The notes beneath the pieces are model-generated. The model saw nothing but the letters and a program-made list of their open reading frames with translations, was not told the DNA's origin and searched no databases. A DNA stretch of 64,000 bases. Source: Latrodectus hesperus (taxonomy: Eukaryota > Arthropoda > Arachnida > Araneae > Theridiidae). The first letter of the stretch is position 1. Each line of letters begins with the position of its first letter. Positions 28,800 to 41,200 of this stretch are shown here, piece after piece. A program made the translations under genes and the position numbers. Where the stretch lies: positions 32,876,613 to 32,940,612 of the forward strand of contig CM075853.1 in NCBI GenBank assembly GCA_037975125.1. The letters are read 5' to 3'.

Positions 28800-29760
28800 A
28801 AATGTCAAAATAAGCCAATATCCAACCGATAAAGGTTGTGTTTTTATAAATTCATTTTTATTTTAAATTTTCAATGTTTAACATTTCTCTAATTACTTTG
28901 CACCTGCAGCTTCATTTAGAAGGTCTGCAAGAGCCGTCCTACTGATGAAAGAATTTAAATGAACTGTATCTTAATTAAGAACAACATTTATTTTAATATA
29001 AAAAAACATTAAAAGGAAGATCAGGTGGCAAACTTGACTGTCATCTTCCATCATTCATTACAGCTACTCTGTTATAAAATTACATAAGCAACTCCCTCAC
29101 TTAAGTGAGTGAGAGTGTCAGCCATATTATAACGGAAATCTTAACAAGGAAGACTCTCACTTTTTAATTAAAATCATGTTTTTTTTATCTAATACTTATT
29201 ATTTGTTTTTCCTTAAACTTTTCTTCTCACTTACTAATATTTTCAATTTTCTAATCAAACTTTTGTTTCTTATCCTAATATCATTTGTTTGCTGAAAACT
29301 TCTTATATTTTATGTATTATTTTACGTCTTTTTCTATTTTTGTCTTTTGAATCTTCTAACTTTAATGTCATAGCAGTTTCCTATTAGTAATAATTTTCTT
29401 TTCATTTCTTTAAAACTTAAATAAAATTTCCATCGATTCGTTGAAGAAACATCTAATGAGAAACGAGAATTTAGCCCATACTGTCTTCCCTTTGACACAC
29501 CTTTACAACTTTTACTGCATTTCAAAATTTATTTTTCTTTTAGTAACTTAAATAGTTAGCTTACACTATTGTATTTCAGAGTCTGCGAGAAACATCCTCA
29601 AAACAAGAAATTCTAGATTCAATAATTTTTGAAAATAAATATATATGCTAACTTTTCTTCATAATTAATGTGTTGTCACTTCACAATGTAATAAGTAATA
29701 TAAAGGAAGCTTAAAAGCAAAAACATTTTAAATTTTACCAAATAATTTATAGCCTGAAAC
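28800..29760. other. A+T-rich intergenic stretch
   Basis: No gene was recognised. It includes the palindrome CTCACTTAAGTGAG at 29096-29109; otherwise featureless. Confidence 0.4.
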
Positions 29761-29763
29761 ATG

Positions 29764-29822
29764 ACATCCTTATCCAAAAAGAATCTGATATACTTCAGAT
29801 TCTTTTTTAGATAAGAATATCA
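29764..29822. repeat. hairpin with ~28-bp arms
   Basis: Perfect 13-bp arms AAAAAGAATCTGA (29776-29788) and TCAGATTCTTTTT (29795-29807) flank a 6-base loop. Complementarity continues outward with few mismatches to about 29764 and 29822. It could be a tiny foldback element or a transcribed hairpin; no evidence decides. Confidence 0.6.
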
Positions 29823-30184
29823 TAATAGTAAATAATTTTAATGACTGATGTTTATACATGTAGATAATAGAATAAGCATGAAATTTAGTGAAATGCAATT
29901 GCCACAAATATAAGTAATTCAGTTACATCTCGAAAACTCGACCTAATGTGGACCGAAGAATGACCGAGATTGTGAAAAGCAAGGTTATCGCGAAGATAGT
30001 TAAAAAAAGAATTTTATGAAGGCGCAGAGCCTTCACTATATGAAAAAGGAAATTAAAGAATAGACTTTACAATTGTTTTTTGCTAAGGCAGTCATCAGAA
30101 AAATATTCATGATGGCATAAAGTAGTCTAAGAGGAAAATTAATTAACTAACTTAACAAAAAAAAAAAGGCTACTTTTTTTTAAG

Positions 30185-31150
30185 GAAACATGCGATGTCC
30201 TGTTTTCTTTCGCCCTGCAATCTGATCGTTTTGTTGCTTCATTACGAAGACGACAAAGAACAGTAAATCCATTTTGTTCAAATTATTGAAAGGCTTTATG
30301 GATGGTCCTTTTCTATGGGATATTTTAGGAGCTGGTATGGTAGAGATATCAATACTTTTACCATTTATATTTTTATCATGTCATTTTTTTCATTAAATAT
30401 AACAGCAGCAATAATTTCTGCATTGGACATTACGTCTTGTTCGGGATCATTCTGAAACCATTGTTCGATGTCATTTTCATAGGCTTCAGCATATATAGGA
30501 TTTTTTTTCAGGAAATGAGTAAGAAGTTTACAATTTTTGCATATTCACTTTCCGCCAGCTCATTTCCATCCTGATTATAGAGTTTTCGTTTTCTAATCAT
30601 AGAGTTTGCTCCTAAATCTTCTTTTGAGACAAGCCAAAACTCTTTGGTCTATTGACTGACATAATGCTGAGACCCTGGGAGTTAAATACCTTGCTCTTAT
30701 ATCTTAATTTCTTAATTTTTCAATATCTTATATTTTTATCATGTCATTATCATGTCACCTCGAATTTCGTTCCAAAGATAGTAATGACTGATTGTTTCTA
30801 TCCAGAACAGTCGTCGTTGTCAAGATTTTATATTTTGGTAACTACTTAGCTGATGAAGCAAATGCTGGTAACTCTTCCTCTTTTGTTTGACGAACCCAAA
30901 TGTAATGTGCTTAATTTATCTTATTGTAAAGACGCTTTCCTTTCTTTCAATGCTTCTATATACATTCTTTTAACATAATACAACTCGATTTTCATCTGCA
31001 TTTTTTCAGTCTGCAATCAGTTATTGTTTTTACCGACTTCCAAGTCCTTATCCATTAAGCTGACACCTTCTCTTTTATTGGTCCTTTTTAATGACCTCGA
31101 ATTTCGTTCCAAAGATAAGTTCACTTCGCTTTCTTTTAATGAAAGATGCC
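30185..31150 (-). pseudogene. broken pogo/Tigger transposase
   Basis: Intact transposases of this family are 400-600 residues; only the N-terminal DNA-binding start and the C-terminal tail can be read here, with stops between. The inner part carries duplicated patches (see 30728-30780), so it was rearranged after inactivation. Confidence 0.55.
30728..30780. repeat. patchwork of two segments copied from the same element
   Basis: 30728-30748 repeats 30365-30385 exactly (21 bp) and 30757-30780 repeats 31094-31117 exactly (24 bp). Only 8 bases separate the two copied pieces. This resembles filler DNA made during break repair. Confidence 0.7.
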
Positions 31151-31412
31151 TCCTTAGAGTATACTCTATGAATACCAGTATACCGTTCACAGCCTAAAAG
31201 TATTGAAACAACTCTAAGCAACAGATTACAAACGCAAAGACTGCAAAAAGGTAGAGACGGTGCCAGACTCGTTCTAAAGGAGTGTGAATGTGAAACAAGA
31301 TATAGGAATCGTGAACTTTGAATGAATCTGGACGTGGGTCTTTTTTCTCAATGCCAAAGTGTGGCCGAGTTATTCGGACTGCCGGGTTATCGAATGGTGA
31401 GTTTTTGAGAGT

Positions 31413-32220
31413 TTACAATTCAACATATTGGACGCACACATACGTAATTCAAATTGAAAAATCTAATAATGTTTAGTTTTATACAATAAAATATTTATTA
31501 ACAGAATTTACAAGAAATGTATGTTTTTACAAAAATTAAAATGAATGGTATAATCAATTTGTCAAGATATCCTTCTGATGTCTGTATTTGTTGCATTAAT
31601 TTTCAAATTAGCTTCTTAACTGATTTGTTTTTTTTTTTTATACACAAATCTTGATAATTTCAAACTTTTTGTCTATCATGATCGTCCAAGTATGATCCAG
31701 CTCACTAAAGCTTCACTTGATGATATAGCTGGATATCATCTACAATCGCTTATTGTAGAATTTATGTGTTGAAAAACGTATAGAAAACATTAGACATAGA
31801 AAATTAATTTTACAGCGATGTATGCTTATTTTTAAATTTCTGATGGCGTATCTTTTCTTATTTGCTGGTGTGGTCCATTGATTTTCGATTGTAAATCCCA
31901 GTTTTTAATTGGAAATTGATTACAATTTATATGATTAATTAGAATTACAATTTTTCCCATCAAAGTTAAAAATTGCGGCACCAAAAAAGTAATATTGGTT
32001 ATTTAAAATTTCTTAAAATATATAAAGCCAAATACAATCAGAAAAAATGAAATATAAATTATTTTGGAATTCAATAAAGATCACAATTGCTCATCAGTCT
32101 GGAAAAATGAATATTCTGTCTGGTTTTGACTTGTTATATAATTATGTAAAAAATTATTTTTTCCCGTCAAGTAAAGAACCATTAACTTTGACCGATTAGA
32201 GGTTTATTTACTAAACAAAC
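31413..32220 (+). promoter_or_regulatory. upstream region of Flightless-1
   Basis: About 800 bp between the Tigger relic and the start codon. It must contain the 5' UTR unless that is spliced, and probably the promoter; no TATA box can be picked out in A+T-rich DNA. The start context AACAAACATGG has A at -3 and G at +4, a strong Kozak match. Confidence 0.45.
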
Positions 32221-32283
32221 ATGGCTGTCACTGGTGTCTTACCTTTCGTCCGTGGGATTGATTTTACTGGAAATGATTTTCAA
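32221..32283 (+). CDS. FLII: FLII exon 1
   Basis: Codons 1-21, [20 protein letters not shown] and Q. Donor GTGAGT, phase 0. Start codon in strong Kozak context. Confidence 0.95.
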
Positions 32284-35200
32284 GTGAGTTCTTTTAAGTC
32301 TGTAACTTTTAGTAAGATTATGTAAATATGTTAGGGAGATTACCTTTTGACTGCTCAATATGTTTGAATGTTAGTAATGTTGAAACCTCATAAATTATGC
32401 ATAATTTCATGATCACGAGAACTCTCCAAAATAAACTATTTCTAGTAGGAAATCGTTACATTAAATTACATATTATATTTCATACATTAGATAGGAAGCA
32501 TTTTTCATCAATATTTTTGTGCACAACAACTAAAGAAATCTGAAAATGGCAATCTTTCATAGTCATTCTAGTAGTAACAATTTATTGTTTTTATTATAAA
32601 ATTAAGCACTTTATTTTTCATGTAAATATATAATATGAATTGTGCAATCATATTATTTAACCCTATTATTCTTTGCCATAGATGTGTGATGAACAACATA
32701 TTTAATAGCCGAAACAACTCTAAAGGTATAGTTCCGGCAAATATAAAAGCATACGAAAGTAAATTTTTCAATAATATTTGCGAAACTAATAGTAATCTTC
32801 TATTTCTAAAAATGCTGATCTAATATATTTCAATACCAATTAGATTATAGTCACTGAACCATCGTGTTTAATTAAGTATAATCTACATATCAACTATTGT
32901 TGTCATTACTCTATTTGGTAATTACTTATTTAATAATAAAATAATTACTGTCTAAAATTTTTGAGTTTTAATTAAAATCCTAGGTGAGCGCACACTTATA
33001 GCGACAAACTGAAAAAAAGCTTCAAGCCTAAGCGAAATTCCAGAAATAGTTAAGTCTACCGTATCTAGTGTATCAAAGTAGAATTATCAAGATTGGCACA
33101 AGCCACAATTATCGCCAAACTAAATCATTGATGCCAAAGGTGTTGCTGTGCTAGGATCCAACCGAGTTTTATATATACACTTAAAAAAATAATTTCATGA
33201 ATTCTATAAATTGATATATCATGAATTACATTTTGGGCTAAATCATAGGAACTGGTATGGTTGTCAAATGCACTAAATCTGTACTTCACTATACTAAAAT
33301 AATTTCTTGAAATTTTATGGTGCAATATGTGATTTTATGAAGTAATATGTTGTGTGCATGTGCAAAATTTGTTTGAAGTTAATAGTTACTCTTTGCTCTT
33401 AGTTTCCTGCTTTTTTTACATTTATGCTTGAAATGTTTGTGTTTGAAGTTGTGATATAGAAAAATTAAGTTTTATTTTTGAAGTGAATAAAATTCACATA
33501 TGACTTTTCGGACTTTCATGTAGCTAGTGTAAAATATAGTTGTTTATGAATTGAATTTGCATTTTTTTAAAAAAATGTGGATGTAAGTATTGCTTGTCAG
33601 GTGCAGATGATTCTTCTACCAAGGATGATTAGCGAATTAGTTTTAAATTTTGTGTTATTTGATTAAAATTATTGCATGTATTAGTTTATGCATTTTATTA
33701 AATTTGCTTTGAAATATATGACATACGTATATATATATATCAACTCAGTAATAAAATCATAGATGAAGAATGTGTATTGTTAACAGATTTGAAAATTTTG
33801 CAGGAAAACCGAAATATTGTCAGATTTAAGGTTTGGTCGAGCATGCAAATTAGGATAGAGCAAGAAATGGTCCATGGAATTTTATTGTAGTGACATTAGA
33901 AGTTTCTAAATAGATAAATTTTTCTCTTAGAAATAAAAAAAAATCTTTCTCAGTGGTATACTAGAAATTACAATTTGTTTTGCTTGTAGATGTTCCAGAT
34001 TAAGAAATATCACTTCGATAATGTGTCAGAAAACCATGTCTTTCTCAAAGTTAGGGATATCTTTGAAATGTTTGTTAAGGAGAGTGCAAATCTTATAAGT
34101 GAAAATATAAATAATGTGGAAATTTGTAATTCTAAATGTTATGGCAGTCTAATATGGCTAAATAAATAAACTTGCAAGTAAATACTTACAAGTAAATGAT
34201 TTTTTGGAATATAGGTTTTGTTTGCTTTTTTACATGGAACTATTTTATGTAACTTCTAATAACTAAAATTGTTTTCTTTATTTGACGAGACTCTAAATAT
34301 TCAGAAATGTTAACTATTTAATTCAAAATTTTGTTAAAATGAAGATAAAGCATTTACCTATATCTTTTATGATATATAAGTTATGTTGCATTATTGTAAT
34401 ATCTATTTTAAGATATCTACTGAAAAAAAGTTTGAAAAGGCTGCTTTTATTTAAATTTTTAATTTGAAATTTTCTAAGTTTTGATATTCTTTAAATTATC
34501 TTTAAATTCTAAATTATATTCTTTAAATTCTTAATGAGTTTTTAAGATCACTTGAAATTAATTTTTTTTTCAAATTAAGATATTGTTAGTTTACAAAATA
34601 ATCTGAATTACATTCCCCATTATTATTTGAAATTTTATAAACTAACTAGCAAATGGAATGAATATTCAATAATTTCTCACATTTACCCAGTTCAATGATG
34701 ATTGTGAATCATCATTCATGGCGTGCCAGCCCAGGATAGGCCAAGGCCTTCTGATTAAGTTTCTTCCAGCCACCTCTACTGGCAGCCAAACTCCTCCAGT
34801 TTTTTGTTCCACTACAGTCTTCTTCGACTGCATCCACCCATCTCAGCTTTGGTCTTCCTCTTCTTCTTACGCTGATGGGTTTTACAAAAAAATTTCCCTT
34901 AGTGTTTTATTGTCCTTCATTCTAATAACATGTCCAACCCAATTGAGACGGCTTACTTTAATGTGATGTACAACATCTGGCTCCTTGTACATTCGATAGA
35001 TTTCTGTATTGTATTTTCTGCACCAGGCACCGTTTTCTTTCGTACCTCCAAAGATACTGCTTAAAATCCTGCGTTCAAATAGGCCCAACAGCCTCTCCTC
35101 TCTTACAGTCGAAGTCCAAGTTTCTGAGGCATAGGTCAAAATGGGATGGATAAGTGTTCTATAGATCTGTAATTTAGTTTTTCGTGATAAAAATTTAGTT

Positions 35201-38200
35201 TTTAATAAATGTCTTAGGCCAAAAAAAGCTTTGTTAGCTGCAGTTAAAGGTCTTCTTACCTCTGGGAAAATGTTATTATTTTTGTTAACCATTGAGCCAA
35301 GATAGATAAATTCATCAACTGTTTCAAATTTATAATCACCAATAAGTAGATGAATTTGGATAAATTGGGTTCTAGTTACAAGGAAATATTTAATTTTAAC
35401 TTGATTAACAACAAACCCTGACGGTCTGGCCTCCCTCTCAATAGCCTCAAAGGCTTCTATTAAGTATTTTTTACTTCTGGCTACCAGTGCAATGTCTGCA
35501 AACGTCAACACTTGAACAGATTTTCTAAAGATACTGCCCCTGGTATTGATACCAGATTTCTTGATGACTCTTTCAAGAACCATTTTAAGCAAAAGGCTAG
35601 AAAGAGCATCCCACTGTCTTCTTCTTCGAGTTGGGTCTGTATGTCATTGAGCACCTCTGCTTTTATCAGCATTTTGTACTGTTAACTCCAAACCCAATGT
35701 TTCTTAGTTCCATTTGCTCGGATCACCCACTTTATTAATAAAGTCTGATAACCCTTTAATGGAATTTAGGTGTAACTCTCTAGTATGGATGATGCCTAAA
35801 GAGGTTAATCTAGGGAGGGCAAGAGCCTCGCATTCATAAATGATATGCTTGGCCGTTTCCTCTTGCATATGACATTTCCTGCAGATAGGATCTTGCTGAA
35901 ACAGTCCCATTTTATGGAGATGTTTTCTGAAATAGTAGTGCCCAGTTATGAAGCCTACGATTAAACGTATCTTCTGCCTAGAGCATCTTAGAATTTCATA
36001 GGAAATCCTCGCTGATGATCTACAGATCATACCTTTAGCGTGGGTTTGACCAGGAGATTTGAGCCAAGCTTCATACATCTTCCGTTTTTCCCATCTGCGA
36101 ACATTGGTTTTTGCGGTCTTCAAATTGATCCCACAAAAAGGTTCTGGACCAATGGGAACAAAAGACGATCCTTGTTTAGCTAGCTCATCAGCCCTTTCAT
36201 TGCCTTCGATACCTTTATGCCCTGGCACCCATACAAGGATCACCCTGTTTCTAGTTGCCAGTTCTGTAAGAAGGTTTCTACACTCCAGAATCATTTTAGA
36301 TTTGATTTCGAAGGAATTAAGCGCTTTTAAAGCGGCTTGACTGTCACTGAAAATGAGAATCCGCTTATCGTAGTAGCCCTTCTTCATATTCAGTTGCAGA
36401 CAGTGGATAATGGCCAAAACTTCTGCCTGGAAGACCGAAGCGTATCGCCCAAGGCTTACAGACAAGCTGATTCTTGGTGACACGCCACAAACTCCCAGAC
36501 CTGAGAGGCTGTTCTTCAGTGATCCATCTGTGTACCAGATTAGATCTCCTGTTTTAGTTTCAAACATGTTGTTATCCCATTCCTCTCTAGTTGGAAAAAC
36601 TACATCAAATGTCTTGTCAAACATGTATGTTTTTTCCATGATGTCAGATGGCATCAGAAAAGTAGGGTCTTGAAATTTCCTGGTGATGCCCTTGTGCCCT
36701 TTGGCAACAGGCTGGTCATACCAGTGGTTTTGCAGCTTCATTCTGTATGCATTCAATCTTGCAACGCTGCATATGAAGATGTCCAAGGGAGTCAGATCCA
36801 ACACAACCTCCAATGCTCTGGTTGGCGTGGTGGAGATTGCTCCTGTGATGCAGAGACAGGCTAGTCTTTGTAGACTCCTCAATCTGTCAATCACAGTCTT
36901 CTGTTCCACCTTATGCCACCAGATCACACAGGCATATGTGAAAATGGGCCTGACAAAAGCTGTGTACATCGATAGCATCAGTTTTGGATGTAAACCCCAG
37001 TTCTTACCAAGCATTCGCCTGCAAATCACAATGCTTTTCTTTGCTCGGTTGATCCTATCATCAATGTGCTTATTCCAGGTGAGTTTCTGGTCTAAATAAA
37101 TGCCCAGATACTTCACCTCTGAAGCCACATTGATTTCAACATCAAAAAGTCTTGGTATGAAAAAACCTTTCCGTTTCTTTTTGCGTGTAAAAGGTACAAG
37201 GTAGGTTTTCTGAGGATTAACCATCAGGTCCCTATCCATGCACCATTGACCTACATAACTTAGAGCATCCTGCATGAGATGACAAGTTATGTCAAAATCT
37301 TTACCAAGGATAAGGATGACAATGTCATCAGCATATCCCTGCGTATAATAGCCCTTATCATTTAGATGTTTTATAAGGCTATTTACAACTAGGTTCCAAA
37401 GTAATGGTGACAGAACACCTCCTTGAGGACAACCTCTAGTAGTCTTTTTTTCAAATGATTCACCGAAGATGTTCATTTGTATATATCTATCCGAAATTAA
37501 GGCCTCAATCCAAGTACACAGGGTCTGATTAATCCCTGCCCCTCTAAGTGCATTGAGGATGGATGGATGGGAAGTATTATCAAAAGCACCCTGGATGTCG
37601 AGGAAAGTTGCCAAGGCAATATCCTTTTGATCCAGAGTGGCTTCAATCTTGGAAACTAGCTGATGTAGAGCAGTCTCTGTAGATTTGCCGGGTTGATAGG
37701 CAAATTGAAGAGCATGCAAGGGACTATTTCTACCCAAGTAATCTCTAATATGCCGATCAATGATTTTCTCCATAATTTTAAGAAAGAATGAAGAAAGACT
37801 GATTGGTCTGTATGACTTGGCCTGGTCATAAGTGTCCTTGCCAGGTTTTGGAATGAAGACAATCCTAGTCTTTTGCCATGTCTTTGGTATATATCCCAGG
37901 GCCAAACTAGTTCTATAAATTCTAGTTAGCATTGGTATGACAACCTTCTCTGCCTTCTGGATCATGATGGGCATAACTCCATCAGGCCCAGGGCATTTTA
38001 GAGGTTTAAAGGCAAAAATTGCCCATTTAACAATGTTGTAGTTTATGATATTTTTAGCGATGGTCCATTGATTGCTATTGACTCTTTGCAAAGAGCCAAT
38101 GCAATGTTCCCCTTCGTTGCTATAAATATCTCTAGCTCCCGGGAAGTGGGTCCTGGTCATAATTTCCATAACCCCTTTTCCGGAAGCAGCAAAATTACCC

Positions 38201-41200
38201 TCCTCGTCTTTTAGGGTACCAACCAAAATAGGTTCATCCCTTTTAAGGAGTTTCTGGAGTCTAGCTCCTTCAGAAATAGAATCTATCTCGTCACAGAACT
38301 TTCTCCAGGAGTTAATTTTGCCTTTTCTAACAAGTTTGTTATAAATAGTGAGGGCCCTTTTATAGTTCTCCCATTCACCATTTTTCTTAGCTTTGTTAAA
38401 AAGTTTTCTAACATTTGCTCTTTCGGCAGCTAGAGAGTCATTCCACCAAGGGCATTGGATATTTTTACTAATCAGCGTTGTCGCTATAGTAATGTCAATT
38501 ACTTCAGATCGATTGGAAGTAATAAAAGTTGGTTTGTTGCCCACATTTAGAATATCTAACCCATAGTTTAGAATAAATTCCAAAAGGTACTCACCTCTTT
38601 TATTTGTGTCCGTACTTCCCCAGACAACATGATGAGCATTACAGTCTAGTCCTAGGACTACCTGTAAGTTGTTATTACTGCAAAAGTTCATGAGCTTGTG
38701 CAGAGAATGGTCAGGTGGAGCCTTCTCTTCATAGGGCAGGTATCCAGAGCCAAAAACAATTTCCCTGTCCCTACCCTCTATGTTGAGTCTGACTTTCACA
38801 GCTGTCAGGTCCCTAAGAATAAATTCAGAGAGGTGAAGAACCTCAACGTTTTTATGTAAGAGTATACAAGTTCTAGCGTTACCATTAGTACAGTAGATAA
38901 GCTTACCTTTAGTTCCTTTGAGACCACTGATTCTTCCCCTAACCAACCAGTGTTCTTGAATCAGGGCCAGGTGTATATCCCCAGCAAGAAACTTCTTACT
39001 GAGGTTAGTAGTACCACTTCTACTGTGGTGGAGGTTGGCTTGAACTACCTTCACCCCCATCAGCAGGAGCAGGTTTATCAAGTACTTTAGCCTGCACATG
39101 GTGAAGTCCAATATGAAACCTATATCCCCTTACACGAAGTGTGGCAGCATCTAATTCAGGCACACTAAGAACGATGGTCCGCCCAGATGGGTCGTTCTTA
39201 ATGTTAAGAACGTTCCACTCCAATGGAGTGACCCCACCGTTCTGAGCCTCGATTTTTCTCAGGAGCTCTTTAGGTTCCAGTTCATTACAGATTTTTGGCA
39301 GTTTTGCAATTATCTTGGTGGTTCTGACAAGTTTCCTTGCCTCACCCACCAAGAGTTTATGTTCTTGCCAAGGGCTTATATCATTGACATTTTGTTCCAG
39401 CCACTTTGAGCTCTCCAGATCTGCACAATTGATAATAAGAGCCCCGTTTTCAAGTTTACAGGATAGGAAGGTTGGGGCAAAGCCCTCCTCATTCCTTCCT
39501 ATTTTCCTGGTTAACAAGAGTTCCAGGTCATAGGCCTGTTTCTCTGTTAACCGTTTTTTCGGATGACCTTCTAAGAGCACGGCCATCTTGATCGCCGTGA
39601 GAGCCGCCCTGTAAGTAAATCCCTCAGGTCCTTCTCTCTTGGCAGCCTTTCCGACCTTGCCCTGGTTCATCCGGTTGGCAGGACGCTTCTCGCCTTTGGT
39701 TGCCTTGGGTTTTTCAACCCAAGTCCCCTCAGCGATTTTGCGCTCCTTCACCAGCCTCTTTTTCTGTGCACCAGATATTCTCTTTTTAAGCTTGATTCTG
39801 GTCAGAGAGTCAGTCATGCTAGAGATAGCTTCCTGACTCTCACCAGAAGAAGATGGTTTGGAGGTCATTTCTACCTCCTGTGAAGGTTTCATTGCTACCC
39901 CTTCATTAGATTGTCTCTGAGTTCCCTTGTCTTTTTCAGAAAGGTCTGCTTCAGAAGTTTCTCCTGCAAAAGCAGAAATGTTTGTTATTTTCAATGTCTT
40001 TTCAGCCATATAATAACAGTTAATAAGCTCAGGTAATATGACAGTCCACCCAGCATTGCCTGAGTTACTGGGCAAGGCAATTTACTCTAGAAGTTCGCCA
40101 GGCAACTAGAGGCTCCGTTAAGACACCAATACCGCGGTGCCAATTAGCCCTAGGCACGGAACGCATAACACCAGGGTTTATGGGAGCTGGTTAGCGGCCT
40201 CTTATTCAATATTCAAGGCTATCCTGTCATTCCTACAGGACGTTCAGTTATCTACCAACTACTGACGCGCCTGGTGGCTAGCTCAAGCCCCAGAGGGGTA
40301 CGCATACCCCCTGGTTTTAGGATCCCACTGTCTTACTCCCTTATCAACAAGAAAGTCTCTAGAGAGTTGTCCCTGAATCTGGACCCTACAGGAAGTCGAG
40401 TTGAGGGTCATTTTTAGCAAATTAACTAACTTAAATGGAATACCAAAAACAAGCATAGCCTTAAATAATTCATTGCGGTCTATAGAATCCTATGTCGCCT
40501 TGTAATCAATGAACAAAATATATAAATCAAAATTAAATTCATGACACTTCTCTATTATTTGCCTAAGAACAAATATATGGTCCACTGTGGATTTGCCAGC
40601 ACAGAATCCACACTGATAGTCGCCCACAATATTATCTACTTACGGGACAAGTCTCTTGTACAATATCTTTGAAAGAACTTTGTAACAAATGCACAATAAG
40701 CTTATTCCTCTATAGTTTTCACATACTAAAGGATCGCCTTTTTTGAAAATTGGACAAAGCAAGCTTGTAAGCCAATCCTCTGGCATCTTCTCGAATGTTC
40801 AAACTTACTGATTATTCCATGTAAGAGCTCTAACACCTTTGGCCCTCCTTTTTTTACAAGTCTGGCCTGTATGAGATCTATTCCAGGCGCTTTATTGTTT
40901 TTGAGCTCTTTTATAGTAAGCAATGCTTCCTGCATAGTTGGAAGATCCAGCTCCAAAAGTCTATGTTTTTCTTCTGTGTAATCGCAGGATCAACAGTATA
41001 ATCATTAATCTTTAACAGGTCTTCAAAATGCTCAACCCATCTCTCCAAAATTTCAGAGCCTTCACTAAGGATAACACCAGCCTTATTTCTACAATAGTTG
41101 ATTTTAGGTTTAAAGTCTCTTCGACGATAACTGACCTCTTGAAAGAATGTACAGCATTCATTGGTCTTCTTGAGGTGTTCCACATCTTTGAATCTATCTT

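Larger units (their letters stand above)
29926..31412 (-). mobile_element. Tigger/pogo-type DNA transposon relic
   Basis: Imperfect inverted termini: TCTCGAAAACTCGACC at 29928-29943 and, on the other strand, TCTCAAAAACTCACC ending at 31410. The right terminus continues with CGATAACCCGGCAGTCCG (complement), the style of Tigger termini. On the minus strand two pieces of a pogo-type transposase are readable: an N-terminal helix-turn-helix start (KRKRSELIFGTKFEVIKK, near 31090-31145) and a C-terminal segment (AEAYENDIEQWFQNDPEQ, then NAEIIAAVI, near 30395-30490) followed by LRNEATKRSDC near 30215-30250. The region between, where the DDE core belongs, is largely missing. The element is dead. Confidence 0.65.
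35621..40321 (-). mobile_element. LINE copy B, nested, with 273-bp deletion
   Basis: Near-identical sister of copy A (17905-22885), with exact 13-bp target duplications on both sides. It inserted into the RTE-like LINE. The 3' GAA tail is shorter (two units). Relative to copy A it lacks 273 bp within the endonuclease region, and a handful of substitutions occur elsewhere. All other frames are open. Confidence 0.94.
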
